A stretch of 47,848 nucleotides of DNA from Betaproteobacteria bacterium HGW-Betaproteobacteria-4 (GCA_002840785.1 PHCH01000037.1:1-47848), one strand, 5' to 3'. Numbered from the stretch's first letter, positions 17,592-27,364 are shown. Numbers and translations: made by a program. Notes: a model not told the origin generated them from the letters alone.

Positions 17592-18481
17592 CAAGCTCGC
17601 AATACATTTGGGGTTATGCGTTGACTCAAGTGTAGCAGTTGCTGCATAAATTGACCGACGCCGCCGGCTTCGCTTTCACTACGCTGCCAGTAAAGCATAT
17701 CCGAAGCGATATCCCGGAATGCTGCCGCCGCCAAAGAGTCTGGTGCCTGAACCAGGACTGGCCGGCAAAGCTGGGCCGCTTGACGCAACGCTTCATCAAG
17801 CGGAATAGCTCCAGCATAATCAAGTCGAGCAACACCCCGTTGTGCGGCTACTTGGGCAATATTCTCAAAAATGGAACGCGCATCTGACTGACTGCGAACC
17901 TTGTTTACCAGAATACGGAAATGCTTCCGTGAAAATGCATGGCTTACTTTTTTGATCAACGAGTACGCCTCGGTTATCGAGGCACTACTCCCGGAGAGAA
18001 CGACTACAGCCTCTTGGGACACCAACCCGAACGGTGAAAAGCCATTTGGATGAGCCACACTCGCATCGACAAGGATAACGTCAATTGGTCTCTCCAAGCC
18101 GGACATCGCATTGAGCAAAGTCTGCTGCTGCGGCAAAGATAGGCGCCCCAATTTTCTTGCCGCTCGCGCTGCAGGGAGAACTCGCAAACCAAGCATAGGT
18201 TGAAGCAAGACTTGCGATAGCGGCATTTCGCGTTGGACCACATTCAGGAGATCGTGCCTCGCGCTCATACCATACATAGAGGCGATATCATCACCAGCAA
18301 CATGCTCATCGATGATCAGGACCTCTTTACCAAGCCGCGCAAGCGCCACACCGATATTTGCGACTGCGACGCTACGTCCGACGCCGTCACATCCGGCCAC
18401 AAAAGTAATTACCTGCAATTGTGGGCAGCCTCCCAACAGGCGACGCAATCCTGCTGCCTGATCAACACAAAAGTCAGCCAC
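17591..18481 (-). CDS. flhG: FlhG (FleN/MinD-like), flagellar number regulator
   Basis: This 296-residue MinD/ParA-type protein limits flagellar number together with FlhF. The P-loop reads AGCDGVGRS (29-37): both lysines of the usual GKGGVGKT are replaced (Cys31, Arg36) and the second glycine is Asp32. The following IIDEHVAGDD also departs from the usual DxD. The rest of the fold is present (VDVILVDASV-like strand, ILVNKV). It starts at GTG 18481 with GGAGGT upstream, inside flhF. Nucleotide use may be altered; this could be a lineage habit rather than a lesion. Confidence 0.9.
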   Translation of the reverse strand: MADFCVDQAAGLRRLLGGCPQLQVITFVAGCDGVGRSVAVANIGVALARLGKEVLIIDEHVAGDDIASMYGMSARHDLLNVVQREMPLSQVLLQPMLGLRVLPAARAARKLGRLSLPQQQTLLNAMSGLERPIDVILVDASVAHPNGFSPFGLVSQEAVVVLSGSSASITEAYSLIKKVSHAFSRKHFRILVNKVRSQSDARSIFENIAQVAAQRGVARLDYAGAIPLDEALRQAAQLCRPVLVQAPDSLAAAAFRDIASDMLYWQRSESEAGGVGQFMQQLLHLSQRITPNVLRA

Positions 18482-19922
18482 GACGACCTCCGGCAGCTAC
18501 CAAGCCGGCACTCGCCATCATCAATCCAGGCTCGAGGCCATCGTACTTGTGAGGTGAGGCTTCTGGCACATCCTTGAATGCGCGATGAAGCAAATAACTG
18601 CGATTTGGCAGATGCAAGTCTTCAGGGACTCGCTGCCCGTTCGATACATACTGGAGCTTGAGTCCATGGCGCATGATCACATCCAGGACCGTCGCCAGAC
18701 TGGCAGCCTCGTCAATCTTGGTCAAAATGCATCCGGCCAGCGAATCTCCCGCATAGGCACGAACGACATCGTCCAGCGTATCCCCGCGAGATGTCGAGTT
18801 GAGTAATAACAAGCGCTGAACATCGCAGCCGGCGAGCATATCCGTCAATTCAGGAACCAGCTTATCTCGCTGACTCATTCCCATCGTATCGATCAAGACC
18901 ATGTGCTTATGCTTCAACTCCGCCAGCGTCTGCCGAAGCTCGTTGGCATCCTTGACCAGATGAACGGAAACCCCAAGGATACGGCCATAGATACGCAGTT
19001 GCTCATGAGCACCAATCCGATATCCATCGGTAGTCACAAGAGCTACCTTGCTAGGACCATGGCGCAAAACACAACGCGCAGCAAGCTTCGCAGTTGTCGT
19101 CGTCTTTCCTACGCCTGTCGGACCGACCAGAGCATAGACACCTCCCCGGTCAACAATATCGTTTTCGTTTCCAATTGTAAGCAATGAGCGGTCTGCAGCC
19201 CCCTTCACCCAAGCCATTGCCTCCGGTCCGGTCATTTCTCGCGGCAAGTCAGAAAGCAGTTCACGAGAAAACTGTGGCGAAAAGCCAGCATCCAGCATCT
19301 GGCGCAGGATATCTGTCTTCACCGGCTCGCTGCGAGCCGACTCACCCCACGCGAAACCTGCCAGATGCTGCTCAACAATTTTGCGTAACGATCGAATTTC
19401 GTCCATCACCTCCATAGGCACTACTTCCGCATCCGGTCGCCGAGCGCTACTCATTGCTGCAGTTGAAGGTGAAGTAGTCGCATTTGGTGGTGCCATTCGC
19501 GCATCACGCCCCCCCTGAGAGCCTGGATGGCTGGCATCCACATGTCGCAACGCCCCGGTTCTCGGAATTCCCGCATTGATGGGCGTTGTTGATGACTTAT
19601 TGACAGGAGAGTGACGAGGAACGGACGATGAGGAAGAAACAACGGTAGGCTGAGGAGGCTGAGAAATCCTCGCTCGCGCCGAACTCAGCACAACGCGATA
19701 GTCGTCTTCCTGAAGACTATCCGGCAAATGCCTTTCCGATACTGCGCCTTCGCCAACTGATGTAGGAACGATCATTGCCATGTCGCGCGCAGCTACTGCC
19801 ATAATCTCTACGCCGCCCGGCACCCCGCGATTCGAAAGAATGATTGCGTCATTCCCCAGGGTTTCCTTGACCTTACGCAATGCGTCTCTTGCATTTGCCG
19901 CAATGAATTTTCTGACGTTCAT
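18474..19922 (-). CDS. flhF: FlhF, SRP-family GTPase for flagellar placement
   Basis: This 482-residue protein places the polar flagellum. Order: basic N-terminus (MNVRKFIAANARDALRKVKETLGNDAIILSNR), a long Ser/Pro/Thr-rich disordered linker (about 80-165), an N domain of helices, then the SRP GTPase domain. That domain has GPTGVGKTTTTAKL (267-280), TTDGYRIGAHEQLRIYGRILGV, DTMGMSQRD (345-353) and TKIDEA (401-406). These are the expected G1, G3 and G4 elements. The ATG overlaps the flhA stop (ATGA). Confidence 0.96.
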   Translation of the reverse strand: MNVRKFIAANARDALRKVKETLGNDAIILSNRGVPGGVEIMAVAARDMAMIVPTSVGEGAVSERHLPDSLQEDDYRVVLSSARARISQPPQPTVVSSSSSVPRHSPVNKSSTTPINAGIPRTGALRHVDASHPGSQGGRDARMAPPNATTSPSTAAMSSARRPDAEVVPMEVMDEIRSLRKIVEQHLAGFAWGESARSEPVKTDILRQMLDAGFSPQFSRELLSDLPREMTGPEAMAWVKGAADRSLLTIGNENDIVDRGGVYALVGPTGVGKTTTTAKLAARCVLRHGPSKVALVTTDGYRIGAHEQLRIYGRILGVSVHLVKDANELRQTLAELKHKHMVLIDTMGMSQRDKLVPELTDMLAGCDVQRLLLLNSTSRGDTLDDVVRAYAGDSLAGCILTKIDEAASLATVLDVIMRHGLKLQYVSNGQRVPEDLHLPNRSYLLHRAFKDVPEASPHKYDGLEPGLMMASAGLVAAGGRRG

Positions 19923-22003
19923 GCTCTACCTCCGATGATCGAGGTCACCTTGATAATTCGGGTTTCAGGTACTTCGTTGTGGGACAGCACCTTCAACTGA
20001 GGAACGGTGCGCCGCAGGAATCTGGACAGCAATAGACGCAAACTACCAGGGACTAACAGTACCGCCGGCAGACCCAGGCTTTCCTGGCGGCTAGCAGCCA
20101 AAGCAGTCTCGCGTAACAACGTATCGGCAAGCCCTGGTTCAAAACTGGTATTTTCGGACCCGCCAGCCACAGCTTGTGACAAAAGGCGCTCCAGAGTTGG
20201 ATCGAGTGACATGACCTGCATTTCGCTGCTCCCGGGGAACAACTGCTGAGCAATTGCCCGCCCCAAGGCTATACGCACTTGGCTCGACAGTTCATCGGCA
20301 TTTTGAGTACGCGCAGCATGGTCCGCAACCGTCTCTATGATGGTCCGCATATCCCTTATATGAACGCCCTCTTCAAGCATCGCCTGAAGGACTTTCTGCA
20401 GAGTACCTAGCGGCAAAACCTTGGGCACCAGATCTTCGACCAGCTTTGGCATTTCCTTGGCAAGATGATCTAGAAGTTGCTGCACCTCTTGGCGCCCCAA
20501 AAGCTCTCCTGCATGCGTCAGGATCAAGTGATTGAGGTGCGTGGCGACCACGGTCGAGGCGTCCACCACGGTATAGCCATAAGCTTGCGCCTGCTCTCGC
20601 TGCACCGGATCGATCCAGACAGCGGGCAATCCAAACGCGGGGTCCTTCGTTACAGCACCATTCAATGTTCCTGCAACGCGCCCCGGGTTAATGGCCATCA
20701 ATTGCCCGGCGTAAGCCTCGCCCTGCCCGACCTCTACGCCCTTGAGAAGAATCCGATAAGCGTTAGGCTTCAATTCCAGGTTGTCGCGAATATGAACGGG
20801 GGAAACAAGAAAGCCAACTTCCTGTGCGAACTTCTTTCGGATGCCGCGAATACGACGGAGCAATTCCCCATCCTGCGACTTGTCGACCAATGGAATCAAG
20901 CGGTAACCAACCTCTAAGCCAAGCACGTCGAGCGGGGCCACATCTCCCCAGGTTGCCTCCATGGCCTCCTGAATTTGTGCCGGCGCGACTTTAACAGGCG
21001 CATCGACAACACGCCTCTCCCGCTCCATCATCCGCCAGGCCATCCAGCCCATACCGGATGCCAGCATCAGGAAAACCAGATTTGGCATACCTGGAATCAT
21101 CCCGAGGAAGCCAACGATCGCAGCGGTTATTCCAATCACCTTGGCACTTCTAAACATCTGCCCGACAACCTGCTGGCCGATATCACGATCGTCCGAAACC
21201 CTCGTAACGACCATGCCCGCGGCGATAGAAATTATCAGTCCGGGAATCTGTGCCACGAGCCCATCGCCAATGGTCAGCAAGGTATAGTTTTTAGCTGCCT
21301 GAGCAAGCTCCATATTGTGCTGAAGAACACCGACAATTAGCCCACCGACAACATTGAGCAGCATGATGATGATGCCCGCCACGGCATCGCCGCGTACAAA
21401 TTTTGACGCGCCATCCATCGAACCGAAAAATTCGGCCTCCCGCGATATTTCAGAACGACGCCGACGGGCATCCTCTTCACCAATCAGTCCGGCGTTGAGA
21501 TCGGCATCGATGGCCATCTGTTTCCCTGGCATCGCATCAAGCGTAAAGCGCGCCGAAACTTCTGCAACCCGCCCTGCACCCTTGGTAATCACCACAAAAT
21601 TGATAACCACAAGGATCATGAAAACGAGGATGCCAACAGCAAAATTCCCGCCAACCATGAAATGCCCGAATGCCTCGATCACCTTTCCGGCAGCATCCGG
21701 CCCCGTGTGCCCCTCCAGCATAACCACTCGCGTCGAAGCAACATTCAGCGAGAGCCGGAGTAACGTCGTAACCAACAAAACCGTCGGGAAAACCGAGAAT
21801 TCCAGGGTCTTTTGGGTGTTGACCGCAACAAGCAAGACCAGTACTGATATGGCAATATTGAACGTGAAGAGCAGATCCAGAACGAAAGCCGGAAGCGGCA
21901 ACACCATCATTGCCAAAATCGCCAAAATAAGCACAGGCGCTGCAAGCTGGGGAGCATTCATCCGCGCGATAAAGCCTTGCAATCCTAGTGACGAGGCGGC
22001 CAT
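19919..22003 (-). CDS. flhA: FlhA, flagellar export-gate protein
   Basis: This 694-residue protein has about eight N-terminal membrane helices. The conserved FHIPEP-type loop region is present (SARFTLDAMPGKQMAIDADLNAGLIGEEDARRRR and FFGSMDGASKFVRGDAVAGIIIMLLNVVGG). A cytoplasmic domain from about residue 330 docks chaperone-substrate pairs (VHIRDNLELKPNAYRILLKGVEVG). It drives proton-coupled export. It starts right after the flhB stop (TAA-ATG, no gap). Confidence 0.97.
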   Translation of the reverse strand: MAASSLGLQGFIARMNAPQLAAPVLILAILAMMVLPLPAFVLDLLFTFNIAISVLVLLVAVNTQKTLEFSVFPTVLLVTTLLRLSLNVASTRVVMLEGHTGPDAAGKVIEAFGHFMVGGNFAVGILVFMILVVINFVVITKGAGRVAEVSARFTLDAMPGKQMAIDADLNAGLIGEEDARRRRSEISREAEFFGSMDGASKFVRGDAVAGIIIMLLNVVGGLIVGVLQHNMELAQAAKNYTLLTIGDGLVAQIPGLIISIAAGMVVTRVSDDRDIGQQVVGQMFRSAKVIGITAAIVGFLGMIPGMPNLVFLMLASGMGWMAWRMMERERRVVDAPVKVAPAQIQEAMEATWGDVAPLDVLGLEVGYRLIPLVDKSQDGELLRRIRGIRKKFAQEVGFLVSPVHIRDNLELKPNAYRILLKGVEVGQGEAYAGQLMAINPGRVAGTLNGAVTKDPAFGLPAVWIDPVQREQAQAYGYTVVDASTVVATHLNHLILTHAGELLGRQEVQQLLDHLAKEMPKLVEDLVPKVLPLGTLQKVLQAMLEEGVHIRDMRTIIETVADHAARTQNADELSSQVRIALGRAIAQQLFPGSSEMQVMSLDPTLERLLSQAVAGGSENTSFEPGLADTLLRETALAASRQESLGLPAVLLVPGSLRLLLSRFLRRTVPQLKVLSHNEVPETRIIKVTSIIGGRA

Positions 22004-23143
22004 TTACACCCCCACCGGAACCAGTTCAGGCGGCACAGGCAAGTCACGTGGTGGCGCCGGATACACACCACCTACTTGACGCCAGTTGGCGAGCTGGTAA
22101 ATGTATGCAAGCACCTCTGCAACCGCACCATACAGAGCAGAGGGAATTTCCGAGTCTAGCTCGGCATGCTTGTAAAGCGCCCGAGCAAGGGGCGGCGCCT
22201 CCATGATCGGCACCCTATTTTCGTTGGCCACTTCTCGTATTTTCAACGCCATCGCACCCGCGCCCTTCGCCACCACCTTGGGAGCAGCCATGCCCGTCCG
22301 ATAGGCCAGGGCCACGGCAAAATGAGTCGGGTTGGTAACCACAACATTGGCCGTAGGAACTGCAGCCATCATGCGCTTGCGCGCCGCTTGCATCTGCAGA
22401 CTCCTGATGCGTCCCTTGACGTGCGGATCGCCCATCATTTCCTTCATTTCCTGCTTGACCTCTTCCTTGGTCATCTTCAACTTGTTGAAGTATTGCCATA
22501 GCTGGAAAGGAACGTCTGCAGCAACAACCAACAACAACGCCGCTGCCATCATCAAAAAGGAAAAGGAAACCAGATTTCCTGCATGCGCAAGCCCAGCCTC
22601 CAGCGACTCACCCAGCAAACCGAATATTTCGTCACGCTGACTCCAGATCAGCCCAACCGCCACACCGCCCAGCAGCCCGGCTTTCAGAACGGCCTTGCCC
22701 AATTCCATCAAGCTATTCCAGGAAAACATTCGACCAAATCCGGTAAGCGGATTAAGCCGATTAAAATCTGGAGCCAAAGCCTGCGGCGAAAACACCCAAG
22801 CATTCAGGAAAAATGGCGGCATAACCGCAGCGAGAAGAAGCAAACCAAGCAAGGGAGAAAAAGCGAATAACGCATCGCCTGAAATTTCGGCCAGTCGGGG
22901 CAGCATCAAACTGGGCTCACGCATGACCGGCGACTCGATCGTGAAACTTTTTTCCACAATCGCCATAGACCGCCGCATGAGCCAACCGCCCATCATCCAG
23001 AAGGTAGCACCAGCGACGATCAGAACAAGAAAAGTACCAAGTTCGCGGGAATGAGGAACCTGACCCTTCTCCCGGGCTTGCTCGATTCGCCTACTTGTAG
23101 GCTCTTCTGTTTTCTCGAGGTCGCTATCTTCGGCCATAGCCAT
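22004..23143 (-). CDS. flhB: FlhB, export-gate protein and substrate switch
   Basis: This 379-residue protein has four membrane helices and a cytoplasmic self-cleaving domain with the NPTH motif (residues 271-274 in VVVTNPTHFAVALAY). Cleavage after the Asn switches export from hook to filament substrates. The N-terminus is typical (MAEDSDLEKTEEPTSRRIEQAREKGQVPHSREL). Two ATGs are possible (23143 and 23137); the second gives the common MAEDSD start, and neither has a strong Shine-Dalgarno. It heads the flhB-flhA-flhF-flhG-fliA-motC-motD block. Confidence 0.96.
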   Translation of the reverse strand: MAMAEDSDLEKTEEPTSRRIEQAREKGQVPHSRELGTFLVLIVAGATFWMMGGWLMRRSMAIVEKSFTIESPVMREPSLMLPRLAEISGDALFAFSPLLGLLLLAAVMPPFFLNAWVFSPQALAPDFNRLNPLTGFGRMFSWNSLMELGKAVLKAGLLGGVAVGLIWSQRDEIFGLLGESLEAGLAHAGNLVSFSFLMMAAALLLVVAADVPFQLWQYFNKLKMTKEEVKQEMKEMMGDPHVKGRIRSLQMQAARKRMMAAVPTANVVVTNPTHFAVALAYRTGMAAPKVVAKGAGAMALKIREVANENRVPIMEAPPLARALYKHAELDSEIPSALYGAVAEVLAYIYQLANWRQVGGVYPAPPRDLPVPPELVPVGV

Positions 23144-23165
23144 CTTTGGTTTACGTTATGGCTAT

Positions 23166-23184
23166 GAGGGGGCAACGCCCCCTC
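23166..23184. terminator. Strong GC hairpin between cheA and flhB
   Basis: GAGGGGGC, AAC, GCCCCCTC: a perfect 8-base inverted repeat in the 66-base gap between the cheA stop and the flhB start. There is no T-tract on either strand, so it is not a textbook intrinsic terminator. It could stabilise the cheA 3' end, pause polymerase or reduce read-through into flhB. Confidence 0.4.
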
Positions 23185-23209
23185 TCAACTCGTTGACTGA
23201 AAACAAGAA

Positions 23210-25114
23210 TCAGGCGAAGTCTAGCGCCCTCACAGCAGACCCAAAATCGGAATGCTGACCAAGATCGGAAAGCAACTCCTTCATATCCAGAATCAAAACA
23301 ATCTGCCCGTTGGAAAGGGTTGTAACACCAGCCACCCCTTTGGGACGAAAATCCTCCAGGGATTTGATCACCGCATCGTCCCGCCCGGCGAAACTATCGA
23401 CCGCCAGAATAAAACTCCGCTCCGCGGTCTGCATGAACACCCCGTACTCCGGATATCGCTCAAGCGGCCAGCCAAGGAGGCGGGCTAACGTAATTACCGG
23501 CAAAACCTCCCCTCGAACCACCAGGGTTTCTTTGCCTCCAACCTCCTGAATCTTGCTCTGCTCGATAGGCAATATTTCGCGCACAAGCGATAACGGAAGT
23601 GCAAATGGTTGGTCCCCCAGAAGGACGAGCAATACCGGCAATATCGCCAGCGTTAACGGCAATGAAATAATGAATACGGAACCCTTACCCGGCTCCGAGC
23701 GAATCTCTATAGAACCATTGAGCTTCTGGATGTTGGTCTTTACGACATCCATGCCGACACCTCGACCCGAGACATCGGAAATCTGGGTTTTTGTCGAAAA
23801 GCCTGGCATGAATATCAAGTTGAGACTTTGGCGCTCATCCAGCGTATTCGCCTCTTCTTCGGAAATCAGACCTTTTTCCGTCGCTTTGGCGCGAATACGC
23901 TCAGCATTCATTCCTTTGCCATCGTCGGCGATGATCAATACGATGTGATCCCCCTCCTGACGCGCCTCAAGACGGACCAGGCTCTTGGGTGGCTTACCAG
24001 CTGCCTGACGCTCCTCCGGCATTTCCACGCCGTGATCAACCGCATTGCGAATCAGGTGAATTAGCGGATCCGCGAGATCTTCAATCATTGTCTTGTCGAC
24101 TTCTGTCTCCTCACCAGCGAGGACCAGCTCAACATCCTTGCCCAACTGGCGCGCAAGATCGCGGGCAATCCTTGGATATTTCTGGAAAAGTCGACCAATC
24201 GGCTGCATCCGGGTCTTCATGACCGAATTTTGCAAATCCGACACCAGCAAATCGAGTTGGCTTACAGCCTGATCCAACGCATGCAGCGTTTCAGAGTCAT
24301 TTTTCCCAGCCAAAATATCGGCTCGCAAACTGGTCAGCCGATTTTTGGTCAGGCCTATTTCACCAGACAAGTTCAAGACCTGATCCAGGCGAGAGGTATC
24401 GACGCGGATGGTATTTTCTCGGCTGCGCTCCTCAGCCCGCCGGGCAGACGAGGGCTGACCACCAGGCCTGTCCGTTGCCCGCCGACCAAATGCGGCAGCC
24501 CCACCCGGAGAAGCAACCGTAGCCGGAGTAATAGCAGCCTCGACTATCGCCGCTTCGGCTTTGGTAATCACTTCGCTCTTAGCCGGAGCAACAGAAGGCG
24601 CTTCACCAGTTACCGCTGCATGCAAGGCGTTCCAGTCGGGCTCACCAAGATCAGATGCTGGCGCCTGTGAAACACTAGTCGCATGCTGCACTGGCTCGGG
24701 ACCATTAGCTGCCACTACGCCCTCCCCGCTCAAAACCCCTTTCAACGCTGCAATTACTGCCGGATCAGCGGGCTGGGGCTGAACCAATTGGCCCAGCTCA
24801 CCAAACATTTCACGGACACCTTTGGTAGCGTCCATAATGACATCCATCAATTCGGCGGTCAGCTCGAGTTCGCCATTACGTAACCGGTCAAACAGATTTT
24901 CGGTGAGGTGGCAAAGCGTCACCAACTCGGTAGCGTTGAGAAAACCCGCGCCACCTTTGACAGTGTGAAACCCTCGAAAAATATCGTTCAGCAGGGCACG
25001 GTCATCAGGCATCTTTTCGAGATCAACGAGCTTGTTGTCAACGTCAGACAACAGGTCATTGGCCTCCTGCAAGAAATCCTGCAGCAGATCTTCCATTCCG
25101 CCAAAGTCACTCAT
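23210..25114 (-). CDS. cheA: CheA histidine kinase (short form without P2)
   Basis: This 634-residue chemotaxis kinase has an N-terminal Hpt domain with FHTVKGGAGF (His50). A long Ala/Pro-rich linker follows, with no recognisable P2 domain. Then come the dimerisation helices (LNLSGEIGLTKNRLTSL), the HATPase domain (HLIRNAVDHGVEMPEERQAAGKP, IADDGKGMN, DVSGRGVGMDVVKTNIQKLNG) and the CheW-like P5 domain. It sits with cheY, cheZ and two cheV genes. The Shine-Dalgarno is GAGGGGGA. It differs in sequence and design from the second CheA at 37995-40334, so each may serve different outputs or arrays. Confidence 0.95.
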   Translation of the reverse strand: MSDFGGMEDLLQDFLQEANDLLSDVDNKLVDLEKMPDDRALLNDIFRGFHTVKGGAGFLNATELVTLCHLTENLFDRLRNGELELTAELMDVIMDATKGVREMFGELGQLVQPQPADPAVIAALKGVLSGEGVVAANGPEPVQHATSVSQAPASDLGEPDWNALHAAVTGEAPSVAPAKSEVITKAEAAIVEAAITPATVASPGGAAAFGRRATDRPGGQPSSARRAEERSRENTIRVDTSRLDQVLNLSGEIGLTKNRLTSLRADILAGKNDSETLHALDQAVSQLDLLVSDLQNSVMKTRMQPIGRLFQKYPRIARDLARQLGKDVELVLAGEETEVDKTMIEDLADPLIHLIRNAVDHGVEMPEERQAAGKPPKSLVRLEARQEGDHIVLIIADDGKGMNAERIRAKATEKGLISEEEANTLDERQSLNLIFMPGFSTKTQISDVSGRGVGMDVVKTNIQKLNGSIEIRSEPGKGSVFIISLPLTLAILPVLLVLLGDQPFALPLSLVREILPIEQSKIQEVGGKETLVVRGEVLPVITLARLLGWPLERYPEYGVFMQTAERSFILAVDSFAGRDDAVIKSLEDFRPKGVAGVTTLSNGQIVLILDMKELLSDLGQHSDFGSAVRALDFA

Positions 25115-25125
25115 TTTCGTCCCCC

Positions 25126-25980
25126 TCAGAATCCGAGGCTATCCAGCAGGTCATCAACCTGCTCCTGGTTGACCACAACATCGGTGCGCCCTTCGGCGTT
25201 GATTACCGGACCATTCATCAAACTTGCAACTTCTTCTGTACGTCTGGTTTCTGGCAACACCTCGATAAGGACTGTCATTAGCCCAGACTCAAGCTCATGT
25301 GCCAACCCGACAATTTTCTTGATCACCTGCCCAGTCAGATCTTGAAAATCCTGCGCCATCATGATTTCAGTTAATTGGGCATGCGTTGCACGGGCCTTGT
25401 CAGGGAGTTGCTGATTCAAGAACAGACGCGTATCCGCAGCCAACTGCTTGAATTCAACAGGCCCCATTTCGTTAGCGAAAACCTGGTCCCAACGCCGCCC
25501 CAAATCCAGAGCGCCGCTCTCCATTTGATCGATCAAGGGATTTGCAATATCGGTGGCATTTAGAACGCGGCACGCTGCCTGTTCAGTCAAATTGGCGACG
25601 TAAGCAAGACGGTCCTTGGCATCAGGAAGCGCCGACACTGTCTTCTCGATCAATTTGTCGTAGCCCAGCATCCCCAAGGTGTCATGAAGGGCGCGCGCCA
25701 TATGCCCAATTCGATTGAAGACAGCCTCCTGTTGAGCCCAGCCATCGGCCGAAGCCATAACCGGTTCGGCAGCATCGTCGGCTGCGGCATGCTCAAGCTC
25801 GGCTTTGGCAGCAACACTGTCGAACAACGCTTGCAGATCGTCACTATCGGAATCGGACGAAGCTCCAGAGCCCTGGCCCCCTGCTGGCTGGACAACAGGT
25901 GGCGTCGGAGCAGCAACAGCAGTCGCAGCAATTGAGTCAAAGAGAGCTTCAAGATCATCAGAATCGTTATTGGCAGACAT
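25126..25980 (-). CDS. cheZ: CheZ, CheY-P phosphatase, with extra N-terminal motifs
   Basis: This 284-residue protein dephosphorylates CheY-P. The catalytic helix reads MMAQDFQDLTGQVIKKI. The C-terminal peptide EQVDDLLDSLGF (273-284) is the CheY-binding tail known from E. coli. Unusually, the N-terminus carries two near-identical copies of a related motif, DSDDLEALFDSIAA (6-19) and DSDDLQALFDSVAA (45-58), separated by a Pro/Gly-rich linker. It is about 70 residues longer than E. coli CheZ, mostly from this N-terminal extension. The Shine-Dalgarno is GGGGGAG, and the gene lies 9 bases after cheY. Confidence 0.95.
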   Translation of the reverse strand: MSANNDSDDLEALFDSIAATAVAAPTPPVVQPAGGQGSGASSDSDSDDLQALFDSVAAKAELEHAAADDAAEPVMASADGWAQQEAVFNRIGHMARALHDTLGMLGYDKLIEKTVSALPDAKDRLAYVANLTEQAACRVLNATDIANPLIDQMESGALDLGRRWDQVFANEMGPVEFKQLAADTRLFLNQQLPDKARATHAQLTEIMMAQDFQDLTGQVIKKIVGLAHELESGLMTVLIEVLPETRRTEEVASLMNGPVINAEGRTDVVVNQEQVDDLLDSLGF

Positions 25981-25989
25981 GGCTCCCCC

Positions 25990-26385
25990 TTACGCCTGAC
26001 CCATTTTTTCGAAAATCTTGTTCAGCTTTTCCGAAAGCGTTCCTGCGGTAAACGGCTTCACGATATAACCACTAGCTCCTGCCTGAGCGGCAGCGATGAT
26101 GTTCTCCTTCTTGGCTTCCGCTGTGATCATCAATACGGGCAGATGCTTGAGATTCGGTGTCGCCCGGATGGATTGCAACAGGGTCAGACCATCCATATTG
26201 GGCATATTCCAGTCGGTGACCACGAACTCGAACCCGCCGCCCTGCAGTTTCTGCAGTGCGATAGCCCCATCCTCGGCCTCATCAACGTTGGTGAAACCCA
26301 ACTCTTTCAAGAGATTTCGGACAATCCGACGCATGGTGGAGAAGTCGTCCACCACAAGAAATTTCATTTTAGGATCAGCTGCCAT
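25990..26385 (-). CDS. cheY: CheY response regulator (cheZ-linked)
   Basis: This 131-residue single receiver domain has acidic residues Asp13/Asp14, phospho-acceptor Asp58 in [12 protein letters not shown], conserved Thr in MITAEA, and Lys in GYIVKPFTA. The [24 protein letters not shown] stretch closely matches enterobacterial CheY, so this is the best candidate for the motor-binding regulator. It is preceded by CCGGAG and sits between cheV and cheZ. Confidence 0.96.
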   Translation of the reverse strand: MAADPKMKFLVVDDFSTMRRIVRNLLKELGFTNVDEAEDGAIALQKLQGGGFEFVVTDWNMPNMDGLTLLQSIRATPNLKHLPVLMITAEAKKENIIAAAQAGASGYIVKPFTAGTLSEKLNKIFEKMGQA

Positions 26386-26409
26386 GCAGTACTCCGGAAA
26401 CTTGGGTTG

Positions 26410-27345
26410 TTATCGTTCAATCAGCGGACGCAACGTATCAGCAAGCGCTTCAGCGTCAAATTTTGCGACGTAGGCATCTACACCTACCGACTTGCCCATG
26501 GCACGATTTGCCTCTGAGGAAAGCGAGGAGTGCATAACCACCGGAACACCTTCGAAACGCGAGTCGGACTTGATGTTCTTGGTCAGGACATAGCCATCCA
26601 TTTCTGGCATTTCGGCATCGACCAAAACGAGGCGAATGTCTTGACGAATGTCGGTCCCCATCTGCATTGCGTGAGCCGCGATCCCCTGAAGACGCGTCCA
26701 GGCCTCCATGCCATTGGTCGCATGCTTGTGGCGCACGCCGAGCTTATCGAGAACCTCTGCGATTTTGCGCCGGGCAACGATAGAGTCATCCACGAAAAAC
26801 ACGCTGGTATCCGGCGCAACCTTGGCTGGCTGGATATCAACAATCATGGCCTCACCAAACGCATTGGCGAGAATTTGCTCGACATCGAGAATGGACACCA
26901 ATCCACCACCTTCCAGTTCGATGACCGCTGTGATCAGCCCCTGGTTAGTCGCGAGAACACTTTCCGGAGCCTTCACCCGCTCCCAGTCCACCCGGATGAT
27001 GCGATCCACATCGTGCACGAGAAAGCCCAAGGTCCGCTTGGAATATTCGGCAACCATCATCGTTTTGCCGAGACCGGCCGGCGCATCCAGATGCATGAAC
27101 GGCGCCAGTGACAGGACTGGAATAACGTTGCCACGCAGGGAAATCAACCCTTCAACCCCACGCGGCATGTTGGGGGTCTTGGTAATGTGCGGAGTCCTGC
27201 CAACCTCGCGAACCTTGAATACGTTAATGCCGAAAATTTCGCGCGTTCCCAGCGTGAACAGCAAAATTTCCATCTTGTTGGAACCAGCCAGTCGCGTCCG
27301 AGCATCGACGCTATCAAGCAGGTTTTTGTTTTCAACGAGTTCCAT
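26410..27345 (-). CDS. cheV: CheV coupling protein (first copy)
   Basis: This 311-residue protein joins a CheW-like domain (about 25-165) to a receiver domain (about 185-311, FFVDDSIVARRKIAEVL, LVLVDAEMPEMDGYVLTKNIK). It couples receptors to CheA and can damp signalling when phosphorylated. The start is chosen at ATG 27345 (MELVENKN), which has GGGAG at proper spacing; the TTG two codons earlier is abutted directly by that site. It is followed by cheY after 24 bases. Confidence 0.93.
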   Translation of the reverse strand: MELVENKNLLDSVDARTRLAGSNKMEILLFTLGTREIFGINVFKVREVGRTPHITKTPNMPRGVEGLISLRGNVIPVLSLAPFMHLDAPAGLGKTMMVAEYSKRTLGFLVHDVDRIIRVDWERVKAPESVLATNQGLITAVIELEGGGLVSILDVEQILANAFGEAMIVDIQPAKVAPDTSVFFVDDSIVARRKIAEVLDKLGVRHKHATNGMEAWTRLQGIAAHAMQMGTDIRQDIRLVLVDAEMPEMDGYVLTKNIKSDSRFEGVPVVMHSSLSSEANRAMGKSVGVDAYVAKFDAEALADTLRPLIER

Positions 27346-27364
27346 CGCCAACTCCCGCTATATC

